A stretch of 64,000 nt of DNA, taken from assembly GCF_003946465.1 (NCBI RefSeq), contig NZ_RHOL01000006.1, forward strand, positions 39,649-103,648, in the 5' to 3' direction. A program made the position numbers and the translations under genes. Every line of letters begins with the position of its first letter. Within the stretch, counting starts at the first letter, position 1. Below, piece by piece: positions 51,534-59,765 of this stretch. The notes under the pieces are model-generated. The model did no database searches. It was given only the letters and a program-made list of their open reading frames with translations, and was not told where the DNA came from. The stretch is from Lacticaseibacillus hegangensis (GTDB taxonomy: Bacteria > Bacillota > Bacilli > Lactobacillales > Lactobacillaceae).

Positions 51534-51638
51534 TGGTTTTCTCATCATTGCGCCATGTTTATTAGCTGCCGTTTTTTGCCTGAAAAACGTGCGGCGTGTG
51601 GTACGCTGAAAGCAGACGAGAATAAGGAGAGACGAACC

Positions 51639-52355
51639 GTGAGTCATTTGACAAAATTAAGCGATACGGTGGCGCTGACTGACGCCGTCGCCATGCCCGA
51701 GGTGGGGGTGGTGGTCGACAAAGCGCCTGAGAATCTGGCCGAAGCGGCCCTGAAAGCCGGTTTTCGGCACCTGATCTGCAACCAGGCGAACTTGCCGGTG
51801 GTTCAGGCTGCAATCGCACAATCCGGCTTGCCGGCTGACGCGAGTTTTGTGACCGTGCGCCTGGCAGCGGGTGAGCAGCTGGCCCTGGCGGCACCGGTTG
51901 CCCTGATCGTGGCCGGCAGCGATGACGCGAGCCGGCAGGCGGCGACACAGGCAGTCGCGACGGGCCAAGCTCAAGCAAAGGCGGTCAGCGGCGAGATGGC
52001 CCCGGATGCCATGCTGGTAGTCCTGCCGGTGGGCGTGACCCAGCAGCGCGAAGCAGTTAAAGCGGCCAAGGCGGCGGGACTAAAGGTGGCCAGTGACTTG
52101 CCATTTGGCGAAGGCGACCTGGCACTGCTGCGGCCGCTGCGCCGCATGGCCGAGCGGTACGGTAAAACGCCGCAGCAGGTTGTGATTCGCTGGCTGCTGC
52201 AGTCAGGCGTTTGGCCGTGGCTGCCCGCCACCACTGCTGAAGAGGTTACCGAGTGGGGCGCTGTGTTTGACTTTGAGCTCAGTTTTCACGACACGCAGGT
52301 GCTCGCCGCCCTTGATGGCCGGCCGATGGCGCCGCGCAAGCACAGGAGGCACTGA
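51639..52355 (+). CDS. Aldo/keto reductase-like protein with degenerate active site
   Basis: A 238-residue protein that follows the aldo/keto reductase pattern from end to end. It shows ALTDAVAMPEVGVVV (for MPxLGxGT), EAALKAGFRHLICNQANLP (for GYRHIDTAxxYxNE) and SFVTVRLAAG (for FVTTKL). The C-terminal RMAERYGKTPQQVVIRWLLQ then SGVWPWLPAT is a good match. The catalytic Asp, Tyr, Lys and His are all replaced or absent, so it is probably not an active reductase. GTG follows AAGGAGAGACG. Its stop is one base before gluconokinase, so they are co-transcribed. Confidence 0.68.
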   Translation: MSHLTKLSDTVALTDAVAMPEVGVVVDKAPENLAEAALKAGFRHLICNQANLPVVQAAIAQSGLPADASFVTVRLAAGEQLALAAPVALIVAGSDDASRQAATQAVATGQAQAKAVSGEMAPDAMLVVLPVGVTQQREAVKAAKAAGLKVASDLPFGEGDLALLRPLRRMAERYGKTPQQVVIRWLLQSGVWPWLPATTAEEVTEWGAVFDFELSFHDTQVLAALDGRPMAPRKHRRH

Positions 52356-52356
52356 T

Positions 52357-53859
52357 ATGGAAGTGGTCATCGGCGTTGATATCGGCACCACCGCCACCAA
52401 GGTGGTTGCCTTTGATGCGGCCGGCCGCAGCGTGGCGCAGGCGAGCCGGACGTATCCGCTGCTGCAACCGGAACCAGGCGCGGCGGAGCTGAAGCCACAG
52501 GCCATTTTGGCGGCGGTGCAAGGCGGCCTCAAGGAAGTGGCCGCGGCTCTGCCGGCCGGCAGTGTGGCCGGGATCAGTTTTTCCGCGGCGATGCACAGCC
52601 TGCTGGTGCTCGACGCCCAGTTTCAGCCGCTGAGTCAGGCGATCACCTGGGCGGATATCCGCGCGGCGCAGGCGTCCGCACAGCTCAAGGCGCGGCCAGA
52701 CGCGGATGCCTTAGTTTCCCGCACCGGGGTCCCGCTGCACCCGATGACGCCGCTGGCCAAGCTAATGCAACTGCGCCAAGACGACCCAGCTTTGATGGCG
52801 CAGGCGCGGTATTTTGGCGGCATCAAGAGCTGGGTGCTGCACCAGCTGTACGGGCAGTGGGTGGCGGATTACTCGCTAGCCAACGCCACCGGCCTGTTCA
52901 ACATCAAAAAGCTGACCTGGGACGAGCAAGCCCTGAGCTTGGCCGGCATCACGGCTGCTCAGCTGCCAAGGCTGTGCGACACGGATACGCTGCTACCTGA
53001 ATTGACCGCAGCCAGTGCCCAGGCGCTTGGGCTGCCGCAGGCGACGCCGGGCATCATCGGCGCTTCGGATGGCACCCTGGCCAACATCGGGGTGAACGCA
53101 CTGGCCCCAGGCGCCACGGCGGTGACCATCGGGACCTCCGGGGCGGTGCGCACGGTGATTGATTCACCGACCGTCGCGCCTTCCGGCAAACTGTTCACCT
53201 ATTACCTGGCGCCTGGCCGCTGGGTCGTGGGCGGCCCGGTCAACAACGGCGGCATTGTGCTGCAATGGGCGGCGCACACGCTGCTGGGGCCAGACGCCAC
53301 GGTTGACGCGGCCATCACCTTGGCCCTCACGGCGCCGGCCGGGGCCGATGGCCTGATCTTCCTGCCGTACTTGGGCGGCGAGCGCGCGCCGCTTTGGGAC
53401 GCCAACGCCCGCGGCAGTTTTGTCGGACTGACGCGTCAGCATACCAAGGCCGACATGCTGCGGGCGGTGATGGAAGGGATCTTGTTCAACCTCAAGGCGG
53501 CCTTTGCACTGATGGCACCGCTGGTCGGGACCGCACCAGTGCTGCATGCCGCCGGCGGCTTTGCTAAAAGCCTGGCCTGGCGGCAGATGCTGGCCGATGT
53601 CTTCGACTGCCCGGTCGTCGTGCCCCAAAGCGTGCAAAGCTCGGCGCTGGGCGCGGCGGTGCTCGGCATGACCAGGCTGGGCTGGCTGAGCGGCCTCGAT
53701 GACGTTGCCGACATGGTGCAGGCGGCGGGCCGCTATCAGCCCGGCGCCGCGGCGGCGACGTATCGCCGGCTCTGGCCGGTGTGGCAGGCGGTCGCAGCGG
53801 CGCTTGCGGGGACTTACAGCGACCTGGCCGGTTTTGCTGCCGGCGCCGATATGGTATGA
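52357..53859 (+). CDS. gntK: Gluconokinase, FGGY family
   Basis: Phosphorylates gluconate to 6-phosphogluconate, feeding the phosphogluconate and phosphoketolase pathway. The product has 500 residues. VIGVDIGTTATKVVAFD is the N-terminal ATPase motif. SFSAAMHSLLVLD near 75, ITWADIRAAQA near 95, RTGVPLHPMTPLAKL near 122, and GGPVNNGGIVLQWA near 292 are characteristic of GntK. HAAGGFAKSLAWRQMLADVF near 390 is the C-terminal signature. ATG follows ACAGGAGGCAC. No gluconate permease is adjacent. Confidence 0.93.
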   Translation: MEVVIGVDIGTTATKVVAFDAAGRSVAQASRTYPLLQPEPGAAELKPQAILAAVQGGLKEVAAALPAGSVAGISFSAAMHSLLVLDAQFQPLSQAITWADIRAAQASAQLKARPDADALVSRTGVPLHPMTPLAKLMQLRQDDPALMAQARYFGGIKSWVLHQLYGQWVADYSLANATGLFNIKKLTWDEQALSLAGITAAQLPRLCDTDTLLPELTAASAQALGLPQATPGIIGASDGTLANIGVNALAPGATAVTIGTSGAVRTVIDSPTVAPSGKLFTYYLAPGRWVVGGPVNNGGIVLQWAAHTLLGPDATVDAAITLALTAPAGADGLIFLPYLGGERAPLWDANARGSFVGLTRQHTKADMLRAVMEGILFNLKAAFALMAPLVGTAPVLHAAGGFAKSLAWRQMLADVFDCPVVVPQSVQSSALGAAVLGMTRLGWLSGLDDVADMVQAAGRYQPGAAAATYRRLWPVWQAVAAALAGTYSDLAGFAAGADMV

Positions 53860-53860
53860 T
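53852..53860 (+). promoter_or_regulatory. Extended -10 promoter of the DUF960-like gene
   Basis: TGGTATGAT overlaps the end of gntK. Confidence 0.42.
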
Positions 53861-53883
53861 ACCCGAAGTATTGGAGGTGCAAC

Positions 53884-54222
53884 ATGTACGAATCAAACAA
53901 ACGCCGGCATGTCAGCCCGGCTGTTGCCGAGGTGTTCCCGCAGGCAGTCACCGATCAGCTCTTTGATGTGATCGCGCTGATGCACAAGGCCGACCAGCTG
54001 GTGACCGCGCCGGTCGCGTTCGCGTTTTCCGATGACGCAACCGACTCGGAGATCTACGCGATGCTGATCCAGGGCAACCTGGCGCCGGCCCAAGAGTTCC
54101 CGCTGGATTACAGCGGCAAGAAGGATTTTCTGGGTCACGGCTACATCCTGATCGCCAAGGACAATCCCAAGGCCATCTACATTGACTTCAGCAAGGCCAA
54201 CAACTTAGATGAGGTCCAGTAA
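53884..54222 (+). CDS. DUF960-like hypothetical protein
   Basis: A 112-residue protein. Its N-terminus MYESNKRRHVSPAVAEVFPQ resembles the DUF960 family of Firmicutes, which starts in a similar way; this is by memory only. The rest contains YAMLIQGNLAPAQEFPLDY near residue 58 and GHGYILIAKDNPKAIYIDF near 82. ATG follows TTGGAGGTGC. No function can be inferred. Confidence 0.65.
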   Translation: MYESNKRRHVSPAVAEVFPQAVTDQLFDVIALMHKADQLVTAPVAFAFSDDATDSEIYAMLIQGNLAPAQEFPLDYSGKKDFLGHGYILIAKDNPKAIYIDFSKANNLDEVQ

Positions 54223-54244
54223 GCGGGGCGACCCGCTTTTTTTG
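54221..54244 (+). terminator. Terminator of the DUF960-like gene
   Basis: AAGCGGG and CCCGCTT pair around a short loop, followed by a T run. Confidence 0.8.
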
Positions 54245-54296
54245 TCGACTTTTCTGAAAATGGTCCCTTTTTCTGGCCAGCGGCGCCGCATTGGGG

Positions 54297-54329
54297 TAAA
54301 ATAGAACCCGTTAATCGTAATCATTACTG
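54297..54329 (+). promoter_or_regulatory. Zur box and -10 element of the zinc transporter operon
   Basis: TCGTAATCATTACTG (54315-54329) matches the B. subtilis Zur box TCGTAATNATTACGA at 13 of 15 positions. TAAAAT (54297-54302) lies just upstream with a TGGCCA -35-like element 17 bases before. Zur-zinc binding here would block transcription. Confidence 0.65.
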
Positions 54330-54349
54330 TTACTCACCGGAGGAATTCC

Positions 54350-55051
54350 ATGCCTGAACCCATTTTGACCGTCGAGCACCTCACGTTCGGCTTTCGCGGC
54401 CGCCAGCTTTATCATGATCTCAGCTTCTCCCTTGCCGCCGGGTCGGTGACCAGCCTGATCGGCGCCAACGGGGTGGGCAAAACGACGTTGACCAAGCTGA
54501 TCATGGGTCAGCTGACGCCCACCGCCGGGCGGATCATCAAGGCGCCGCAGCTGCGGCTGGGCTACGTGCCGCAGTTTCGCAACATCGACCCCGAGTACCC
54601 GCTGTCCCTGCGCAGCTTTGTCGCGCTGAATCAGATGGGCCGCCGGCTGCCGTGGCACAGTAAGCAGGAAAAAGCGGCGGTGACCGCAGTGCTGAAGGAA
54701 ACCGGACTGCTTGAGCGCCAGCACCAGTCGCTGGGGATGGCCTCTGGCGGCGAAAAGCAGAAGGCCTACCTGGCACAGGCGCTGCTCACACGGCCGAATT
54801 TTCTGATCCTGGATGAGGCGACCGCCAGCCTGGACGTCAACACTAAAACCGAGCTGATGACGTTGGTCAATCAGCTGAATCAAAAGCACGGCCTGACAGT
54901 GCTGTTTGTCACGCACGACCTGGACCTGGCCAAAAGTTTCACCCAGCAGTACCTACTGCTGACCCAGACGGGCTACGAACTGCGGTCGACTGATGAAATG
55001 AATGAGGCCGCAATGCCCAAGGAACTGCGACCGACCCAGGAGGTGCGCTGA
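54350..55051 (+). CDS. znuC: Zinc ABC transporter ATP-binding protein
   Basis: ABC ATPase of 233 residues of the metal (ABC-3) class. Walker A is GANGVGKTTLTKL near residue 37, the signature is MASGGEKQKAYLAQA near 131, and Walker B is NFLILDEATASLD near 153. The switch His is in VTHDLDL near 189. ATG follows CCGGAGGAATTCC. Its stop overlaps the permease start as TGATG. The Zur box upstream indicates zinc. No substrate-binding protein gene is adjacent. AdcC is the name used in streptococci. Confidence 0.88.
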   Translation: MPEPILTVEHLTFGFRGRQLYHDLSFSLAAGSVTSLIGANGVGKTTLTKLIMGQLTPTAGRIIKAPQLRLGYVPQFRNIDPEYPLSLRSFVALNQMGRRLPWHSKQEKAAVTAVLKETGLLERQHQSLGMASGGEKQKAYLAQALLTRPNFLILDEATASLDVNTKTELMTLVNQLNQKHGLTVLFVTHDLDLAKSFTQQYLLLTQTGYELRSTDEMNEAAMPKELRPTQEVR

Positions 55052-55845
55052 TGTTCGAATACGAATTTATGCAAAACGCCTTTCTGGCCAGCACCTTTAT
55101 CGCTTTGACGACCGGCATTGTTGGCGTGTTCGTCACGGCGCGCGGCATGTCGTTTCTGGCGCACACGCTGTCTGAGATCGGCTTTGCCGGCGCAGCGTTT
55201 GCGGTTTTGGTCGGGATCCCGCCGCTGGACGGGATGCTGTTGACCACGATCCTGTCGTCACTGTCAGTTGGCCGTTTAGCGGTGCGGCCCGGCCGGCGCG
55301 AGGCGTCGATCAGCGCGATTTCCAGCCTGTTCATCGGCCTGGGCATCCTGTTTTTGGCCCTATCGAGCAAAAGCTCCAGCTACGCAACCACCATCTTGTT
55401 CGGCTCGATCATCGGTATTTCCCGCGCCGACGTTTGGCAGCTCGTGGCGCTCGCGGTGGGGGTGCTGCTGACGATGACCATTGGCTACCGCGGGCTGGCT
55501 TTTGACTCGTTTGATCCGGTCGGCGCGCAGGCTCAGGGGCTGCGGCGCAACCTGCTGAGCATCTATTTTCTTTTGATCCTGGCAATTTCGGTGTCGATCG
55601 GCGCGCAAATTGTCGGCTCCATGCTGGTGTTCATTCTGCTGACACTGCCGTCTGCGGTGGCGCAGTACCTCGGCAAAACACTGCCGCAAATGATTGCCAT
55701 TTCGGTGGGCACGGCGCTGGTCGGGGTGTGGCTCGGGCTGTTTCTCGGCTATGTCACCAACTGGCCGGTCACCTTCTTTATCGCGGTCATTGAGTGCGCC
55801 TTTTACCTGGTGGCCCTGACGATTCGCAACCGCCGCGAGCGGTGA
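55051..55845 (+). CDS. znuB: Zinc ABC transporter permease
   Basis: A 264-residue ABC-3 family permease with about eight hydrophobic helices. ALTTGIVGVFVTARGMSFLAH near residue 22 (outline) and IVGSMLVFILLTLPSAVAQYL near 187 are family landmarks. SIGAQIVGSML contains the conserved G-x-x-L-V region. It forms the membrane channel with the preceding ATPase. The start overlaps that gene by one base. An extracellular ligand-binding lipoprotein must be encoded elsewhere. Confidence 0.88.
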   Translation: MFEYEFMQNAFLASTFIALTTGIVGVFVTARGMSFLAHTLSEIGFAGAAFAVLVGIPPLDGMLLTTILSSLSVGRLAVRPGRREASISAISSLFIGLGILFLALSSKSSSYATTILFGSIIGISRADVWQLVALAVGVLLTMTIGYRGLAFDSFDPVGAQAQGLRRNLLSIYFLLILAISVSIGAQIVGSMLVFILLTLPSAVAQYLGKTLPQMIAISVGTALVGVWLGLFLGYVTNWPVTFFIAVIECAFYLVALTIRNRRER

Positions 55846-55888
55846 GAATGGAAACGGTTTGCTCAGTTGCTTAATTTTTTGTTTAATC

Positions 55889-55910
55889 ACGCCTGCGAGG
55901 GCGTTTTTTT
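55889..55910 (+). terminator. Terminator of the zinc transporter operon
   Basis: ACGCC and GGCGT form a short stem followed by seven T. Confidence 0.75.
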
Positions 55911-55979
55911 AACCGGATTTTTCCTTTTCTGCCAAAAATCGAGTAAACTGATAGCAAGTATTGCTAATTGGAGGCAGCC

Positions 55980-57038
55980 ATGGACAGACGAGATGCTCGC
56001 AGCCATCCGCGCCGTCACCCGTTCGGCAAGATCGTCGTCTTGCTGATCCTGACGGTCGCGTTTCTGGCTGGCGGTTACGCCTTGCGCCTGTATGCGCAAA
56101 CGAAGACCGCGCTGGATACCACGTACGATAACCAAACCGTCAAAAAGGCGCAGGTCGATCTCAGCAAGCAAAAGCCGTTTTCCGTGCTGCTGCTCGGCAC
56201 CGACACCGGCGGCCTTGGGCGCTCTGACAAGGGCCGCACCGACACCATGATCTTGGTCACTGTGAATCCGCAGCAGAAGCGCACGACGATGATCTCGGTG
56301 CCGCGCGACACGATGACCCACGTGGCGTCCAGCGATTACACCGGCGTCACCAAAATCAACTCCGCCTATACGTACGGCGGGACGGCGATGGCCGTGTCAG
56401 CGGTCAAGGATCTGATCAACGTGCCGATCAACTACTACGCGCTGGTCAACCTTGACGGGCTGGAGAAGATCGTCGATGCGGTTGGCGGGGTCGACGTGAA
56501 CGTCGCGTTTTCCTGGACCGATCCGCATGTGGGCAGCTATCAGTTTACCAAGGGCCCGATGCACCTGGACGGCAAAGAGGCGCTGGCCTACGCGCGGATG
56601 CGCCACGAGGATCCGGAAGGCGACTACGGCCGTCAAAAGCGCCAGCAGGAAGTGATCGTGCAGGTAGTCAAAAAGGTCCTGTCGACCAAGACACTGTCCA
56701 GTTACTCGAGTCTGATGAAGACCCTGTCGTCTGATCTGCGGACCAACCTGAGCTTTGACGAGCTGGTCACCCTGGCGACCAATTACCGCGGCGCGTTCAC
56801 CAACGTGAAAAAGGAGTCGTTGCAAGGCGATGGCGTCTACATTGGCGATGCGGCGTACCAGGTGCCAAGCACCAAGGAGCTGCAGCGGGTGTCTGACCTG
56901 GGCCGCGCGGAGCTGGGCTTGGCCAAGACGACGCTCGACAACTACAACACCAAGCAAAACGAGGCAAACACCAACGCCGGCTTTGACTGGAACAATGGCA
57001 ACAACCCGTACTACCACGTTTATCAATACATTAAGTAA
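55980..57038 (+). CDS. LCP (LytR-CpsA-Psr) family protein
   Basis: A 352-residue membrane-anchored phosphotransferase thought to attach anionic polymers to peptidoglycan. A short basic N-terminus precedes one membrane helix (IVVLLILTVAFLAGGYALRL, residues 16-35). The catalytic domain starts with FSVLLLGTDTGGLGRSDKGR near residue 67 and has RTDTMILVTVNP, ISVPRDTMTHV near 105 and YARMRHEDPEGDYGRQKRQQ near 210, with the conserved Arg and Asp residues. ATG at 55980 follows TTGGAGGCAGCC. Confidence 0.93.
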   Translation: MDRRDARSHPRRHPFGKIVVLLILTVAFLAGGYALRLYAQTKTALDTTYDNQTVKKAQVDLSKQKPFSVLLLGTDTGGLGRSDKGRTDTMILVTVNPQQKRTTMISVPRDTMTHVASSDYTGVTKINSAYTYGGTAMAVSAVKDLINVPINYYALVNLDGLEKIVDAVGGVDVNVAFSWTDPHVGSYQFTKGPMHLDGKEALAYARMRHEDPEGDYGRQKRQQEVIVQVVKKVLSTKTLSSYSSLMKTLSSDLRTNLSFDELVTLATNYRGAFTNVKKESLQGDGVYIGDAAYQVPSTKELQRVSDLGRAELGLAKTTLDNYNTKQNEANTNAGFDWNNGNNPYYHVYQYIK

Positions 57039-57047
57039 CCTTGTTTG

Positions 57048-57074
57048 GGCGCCGGGCAATCGGCGCCTTTTTTG
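57048..57074 (+). terminator. Terminator of the LCP gene
   Basis: GGCGCCG and CGGCGCC form a stem followed by six T. Confidence 0.85.
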
Positions 57075-57091
57075 GCGGCCAGTGTGCATGC

Positions 57092-57120
57092 AAAAAGCCC
57101 ACCGCGGCAAGCGGTGGGCT
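57092..57120 (-). terminator. Terminator of the 3D-domain gene
   Basis: On the minus strand AGCCCACCGC and GCGGTGGGCT form a stem followed by five T. Confidence 0.87.
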
Positions 57121-57130
57121 TAGGTGTGAC

Positions 57131-57823
57131 TTAGATGATAGTAACGATGGCGGACAGGACCCCAGCTGAAGGAATCTGGCTGTTTGGCATCGCGACATCG
57201 ATTTGGTGAGGGTTGCCAGCGGCAAAACCACCGGTATCGTTAACGACGCGGATCAGGGTCTGGCCGTTTGACAGCTGGATCTTGACGCGTGAGCCGCGCG
57301 GCAGCACGGACAGGTTTGCGGCAATGCCGCCGTAGCCCATGCTTGAGCCCAAGACGGCCGGATCGTAGAAGGTCACTTTGAACGTGCCCTTGCTGGCGCC
57401 GGTCGCGGTACTAGCGGCGCTGGTGGTGGTAGTGCGCGTTGCGGCCTGAGCAGCTTTGGCAGCCGCATCGGCTTTTGCCTTAGCGGCAGCGTCGGCCTTT
57501 GCTTTGGCGTCCGCTGCGGCCTTAGCCTTGGCGGCGTCTTCCGCGCGTTGTTTCATCATGGCGTCAAACTCGGCGTTGTCGCCTGGTTTGATCGGGCTGA
57601 TCGCGCTCGGTGCGGCAATCAGCTTGTTAATATTCACGACTTTAGCGGCAGTTTGAGTGGCCGCTGGGGTGACCCCGGACGCTTGCGCCTGGCGACTTGC
57701 GGCATCGTCAGTCGAAATCGCTTCGACCGGCTGCGTGCTGGTGTAAATCGCGAAGACGGCGGCAAGTGCGGTTAAGGCGCCAATCCCGAAAACTGATGAA
57801 TGTTTGATTTTGATAAAACTCAC
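57131..57823 (-). CDS. Secreted 3D-domain protein with Ala-Lys-rich spacer and unclear start
   Basis: A protein of about 227-230 residues. A signal peptide (KIKHSSVFGIGALTALAAVF... QPVEA) is followed by a linker and an Ala/Lys-rich helical spacer (about residues 95-130 with repeated AKADAAAKAK). The C-terminal 3D domain, a double-psi barrel related to RlpA and MltA, has FYDPAVLGSSMGYGG, VVNDTGGF and HQIDVAMPNS. The start is problematic. A GGAGTGAG ribosome binding site is followed at eight bases by ATC (57812-57814), giving IKIKHSS. The GTG at 57823 lies inside that site. The coordinates given use the GTG. The upstream GTG at 57862 sits at the transcription start. Confidence 0.72.
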   Translation of the reverse strand: MSFIKIKHSSVFGIGALTALAAVFAIYTSTQPVEAISTDDAASRQAQASGVTPAATQTAAKVVNINKLIAAPSAISPIKPGDNAEFDAMMKQRAEDAAKAKAAADAKAKADAAAKAKADAAAKAAQAATRTTTTSAASTATGASKGTFKVTFYDPAVLGSSMGYGGIAANLSVLPRGSRVKIQLSNGQTLIRVVNDTGGFAAGNPHQIDVAMPNSQIPSAGVLSAIVTII

Positions 57824-57868
57824 TCCTATTTGATTGAAAATTGACGATTCCCCCGAATACACTGAGCA

Positions 57869-57874
57869 GTATAT
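57869..57874 (-). promoter_or_regulatory. -10 element of the 3D-domain gene
   Basis: The minus strand reads TATACT, with TTGACT upstream at a short 15-base spacing. The other 250 bases up to the DeoR gene hold that gene's -10 (TATAAT at 58100-58105) and nothing else I recognise. Confidence 0.45.
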
Positions 57875-58134
57875 CGAGCACGCGTGTCAGTCAAGTGCCA
57901 GTCAGTTTACAAAAGTAACTGTTTCTGTCACACTGTCATGTGCCCGTAATAAACTAGCCATGAAATTTTGGTGTAACCGCATTCTTGACGAATAATGGGC
58001 AGTCAATGAGAAAAATTCCCTGTTTTTGGCGGTTGCTCACCACCTTGGCGAATATAGATTGCCAAATATGGGTAGCGGCCATACCGCCGGACTGTAGCGT
58101 ATAATGGAAATAATCATGGAAAGGGGGCGGTCTT

Positions 58135-58896
58135 GTGACGATGTACCGCGAGAAACGCTTTGAAGAGATCAAGCGGCTGCTGACGGAACGCAAGGAACTC
58201 AGCATTGAAGACATCATGCAGGCCGTCGGAGTCTCGCGCGATACGGCGCGGCGGGACGTGGTCGCGCTCGCGGCCAGTGGCGCAGGCCGCCGCACCCGAG
58301 GCGGGATCGTGTCTTTGACATTCGGCCACACGGTGCCCAGCTACTCGGAGCGCCTCAAGCTCTTTTCAAAGGAAAAAACCGCAATGGCCAGGCAGGCGCT
58401 GAGCCTGATCAAGCCCGGCGGCGTGTACTTCATCGATGATTCAACGACGCTGCTCAAGCTGTCGCAAAGCATTGATGTGCCGGTCACCATTTACACGCAC
58501 TCGCTCGACAACGCGATCGCGCTGGCCGTCAAAAGCGACGTGACGCTGCGGGTGCTCGGCGGCAAGCTGAATCATCACGGCCGCTTCTTCTTCCAGCCAG
58601 AAAACCTGACGACCCTTCGCCGCATCGCCTTTGATGCCGCTTTTATCGGCGCGACCGCGATGAGTGCGGCCGGGGTGTACTTCCCTTACGCGGACGACGC
58701 GGACGTCAAGGCGACGCTGGCCCAGGCCGCCCGGCAGGTGATTGTGGTGTCGGAGACGCAAAAGTTTCAGATTCAGGCGCCGTACCGCGGCTTCCCACTT
58801 GCCGCCGTCGATGTGCTGATCACCGAGCGGGCCTTGACCAAACAGGAGCGCGGCTGGTTCGCCGGCCAGACCCAGTTCATGGTGGCCGGCCAGTGA
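58135..58896 (+). CDS. DeoR-family transcriptional regulator
   Basis: A 253-residue regulator. The N-terminal helix-turn-helix (about residues 3-57) reads REKRFEEIKRLLTERKELSI then EDIMQAVGVSRDTARRDVVA. The C-terminal sugar-phosphate isomerase-like domain has DDSTTLLKLSQSI near 102, LGGKLNHHGRFFF near 142 and AFIGATAMSAAGVYFP near 168. GTG at 58135 lies seven bases after AAAGGGGGC; the ATG six bases later is an alternative. No sugar operon is adjacent, so its target is unclear. Confidence 0.87.
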   Translation: MTMYREKRFEEIKRLLTERKELSIEDIMQAVGVSRDTARRDVVALAASGAGRRTRGGIVSLTFGHTVPSYSERLKLFSKEKTAMARQALSLIKPGGVYFIDDSTTLLKLSQSIDVPVTIYTHSLDNAIALAVKSDVTLRVLGGKLNHHGRFFFQPENLTTLRRIAFDAAFIGATAMSAAGVYFPYADDADVKATLAQAARQVIVVSETQKFQIQAPYRGFPLAAVDVLITERALTKQERGWFAGQTQFMVAGQ

Positions 58897-58972
58897 GCAG
58901 CCAGGCTGGCATTTGGCCGGTTGTTTGTGCGATACTGCATGCAGCTTTTAGAAAAGAAATGGTGGTGGCGTT

Positions 58973-59755
58973 TTGCCCAGTCCGTTAGTGTCGGTGGTCG
59001 TGCCGATCTACAATCTCGCCCCGTACTTGATGCGCGGTGTGAACAGCTTAATCAACCAGACCTACCGCAATCTGCAGGTGCTCTTGGTTGACGATCATTC
59101 CACAGATGACTCGGCGGCGCTGATCGCGCAGGCGGCCCAGACGGATTCGCGGATCGAACCGATTTATCTGCCTGAAAACCGTGGTGTGTCCGCCGCCCGC
59201 AACGCGGGGCTGGCGCAGGCCCGCGGCCTATACGTGGCCTTTATGGATGGCGATGACTGGCTGGCACCGGGGCTGATTGACCGGTTTGCGGCGGCGCTTG
59301 AGGAAGGCCCGTACGACATTTTGGTCAGTCCCTTTTACGTGGATGACCCGGCGCCCAAGCCGGTGCCAAAGCGCCTGTTGCGCTCGAAAGTGCTGTCGCG
59401 CCGCCAGTTTCTCAGCGGCATGCTGGCCCCGGTCGGCTATTTGCGGGGCTATTTATGGAATAAGTTTTACCGGCGCAGCGTGATCGAGTCAGCACACCTG
59501 CAGTTTGACGAGCAGGTGGCGCTGATGGAAGACGAGCTGTTCAACGCGCAGTATGCGCTTGCTGCCAGCCGGTTTTACTACCTTGGCGAGCCCGGCTATC
59601 ACCACGTGGTGCGGGCCGATTCGACCACGCAGTCGCTGAGTGTGCTGGCGGCTTTGCCCAAGCAGCTGACCGCGTTGTGGCAGATTGGCGCGCTGATTCG
59701 AACCAGTTATCAAACCGGGGCCGTGCCGGAAGAGCCGGTGCGCTCGGAGCGTTAG
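58973..59755 (+). CDS. Family 2 glycosyltransferase
   Basis: GT-A fold enzyme of 260 residues. SVVVPIYNLAPYLMRGVNSL near residue 7 and VLLVDDHSTDDSA near 37 bind the nucleotide sugar; MDGDDWLAPGLIDRF near 90 is the metal-binding DxD segment. FDEQVALMEDELFNAQYAL near 180 holds the likely catalytic ED pair. The start is TTG after a GGTGGTGG sequence, a weak ribosome binding site. It is cytoplasmic and has no membrane helix. It is followed ten bases later by a DUF975 gene. The acceptor is unknown. Confidence 0.85.
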   Translation: MPSPLVSVVVPIYNLAPYLMRGVNSLINQTYRNLQVLLVDDHSTDDSAALIAQAAQTDSRIEPIYLPENRGVSAARNAGLAQARGLYVAFMDGDDWLAPGLIDRFAAALEEGPYDILVSPFYVDDPAPKPVPKRLLRSKVLSRRQFLSGMLAPVGYLRGYLWNKFYRRSVIESAHLQFDEQVALMEDELFNAQYALAASRFYYLGEPGYHHVVRADSTTQSLSVLAALPKQLTALWQIGALIRTSYQTGAVPEEPVRSER

Positions 59756-59765
59756 GAGGAACACT

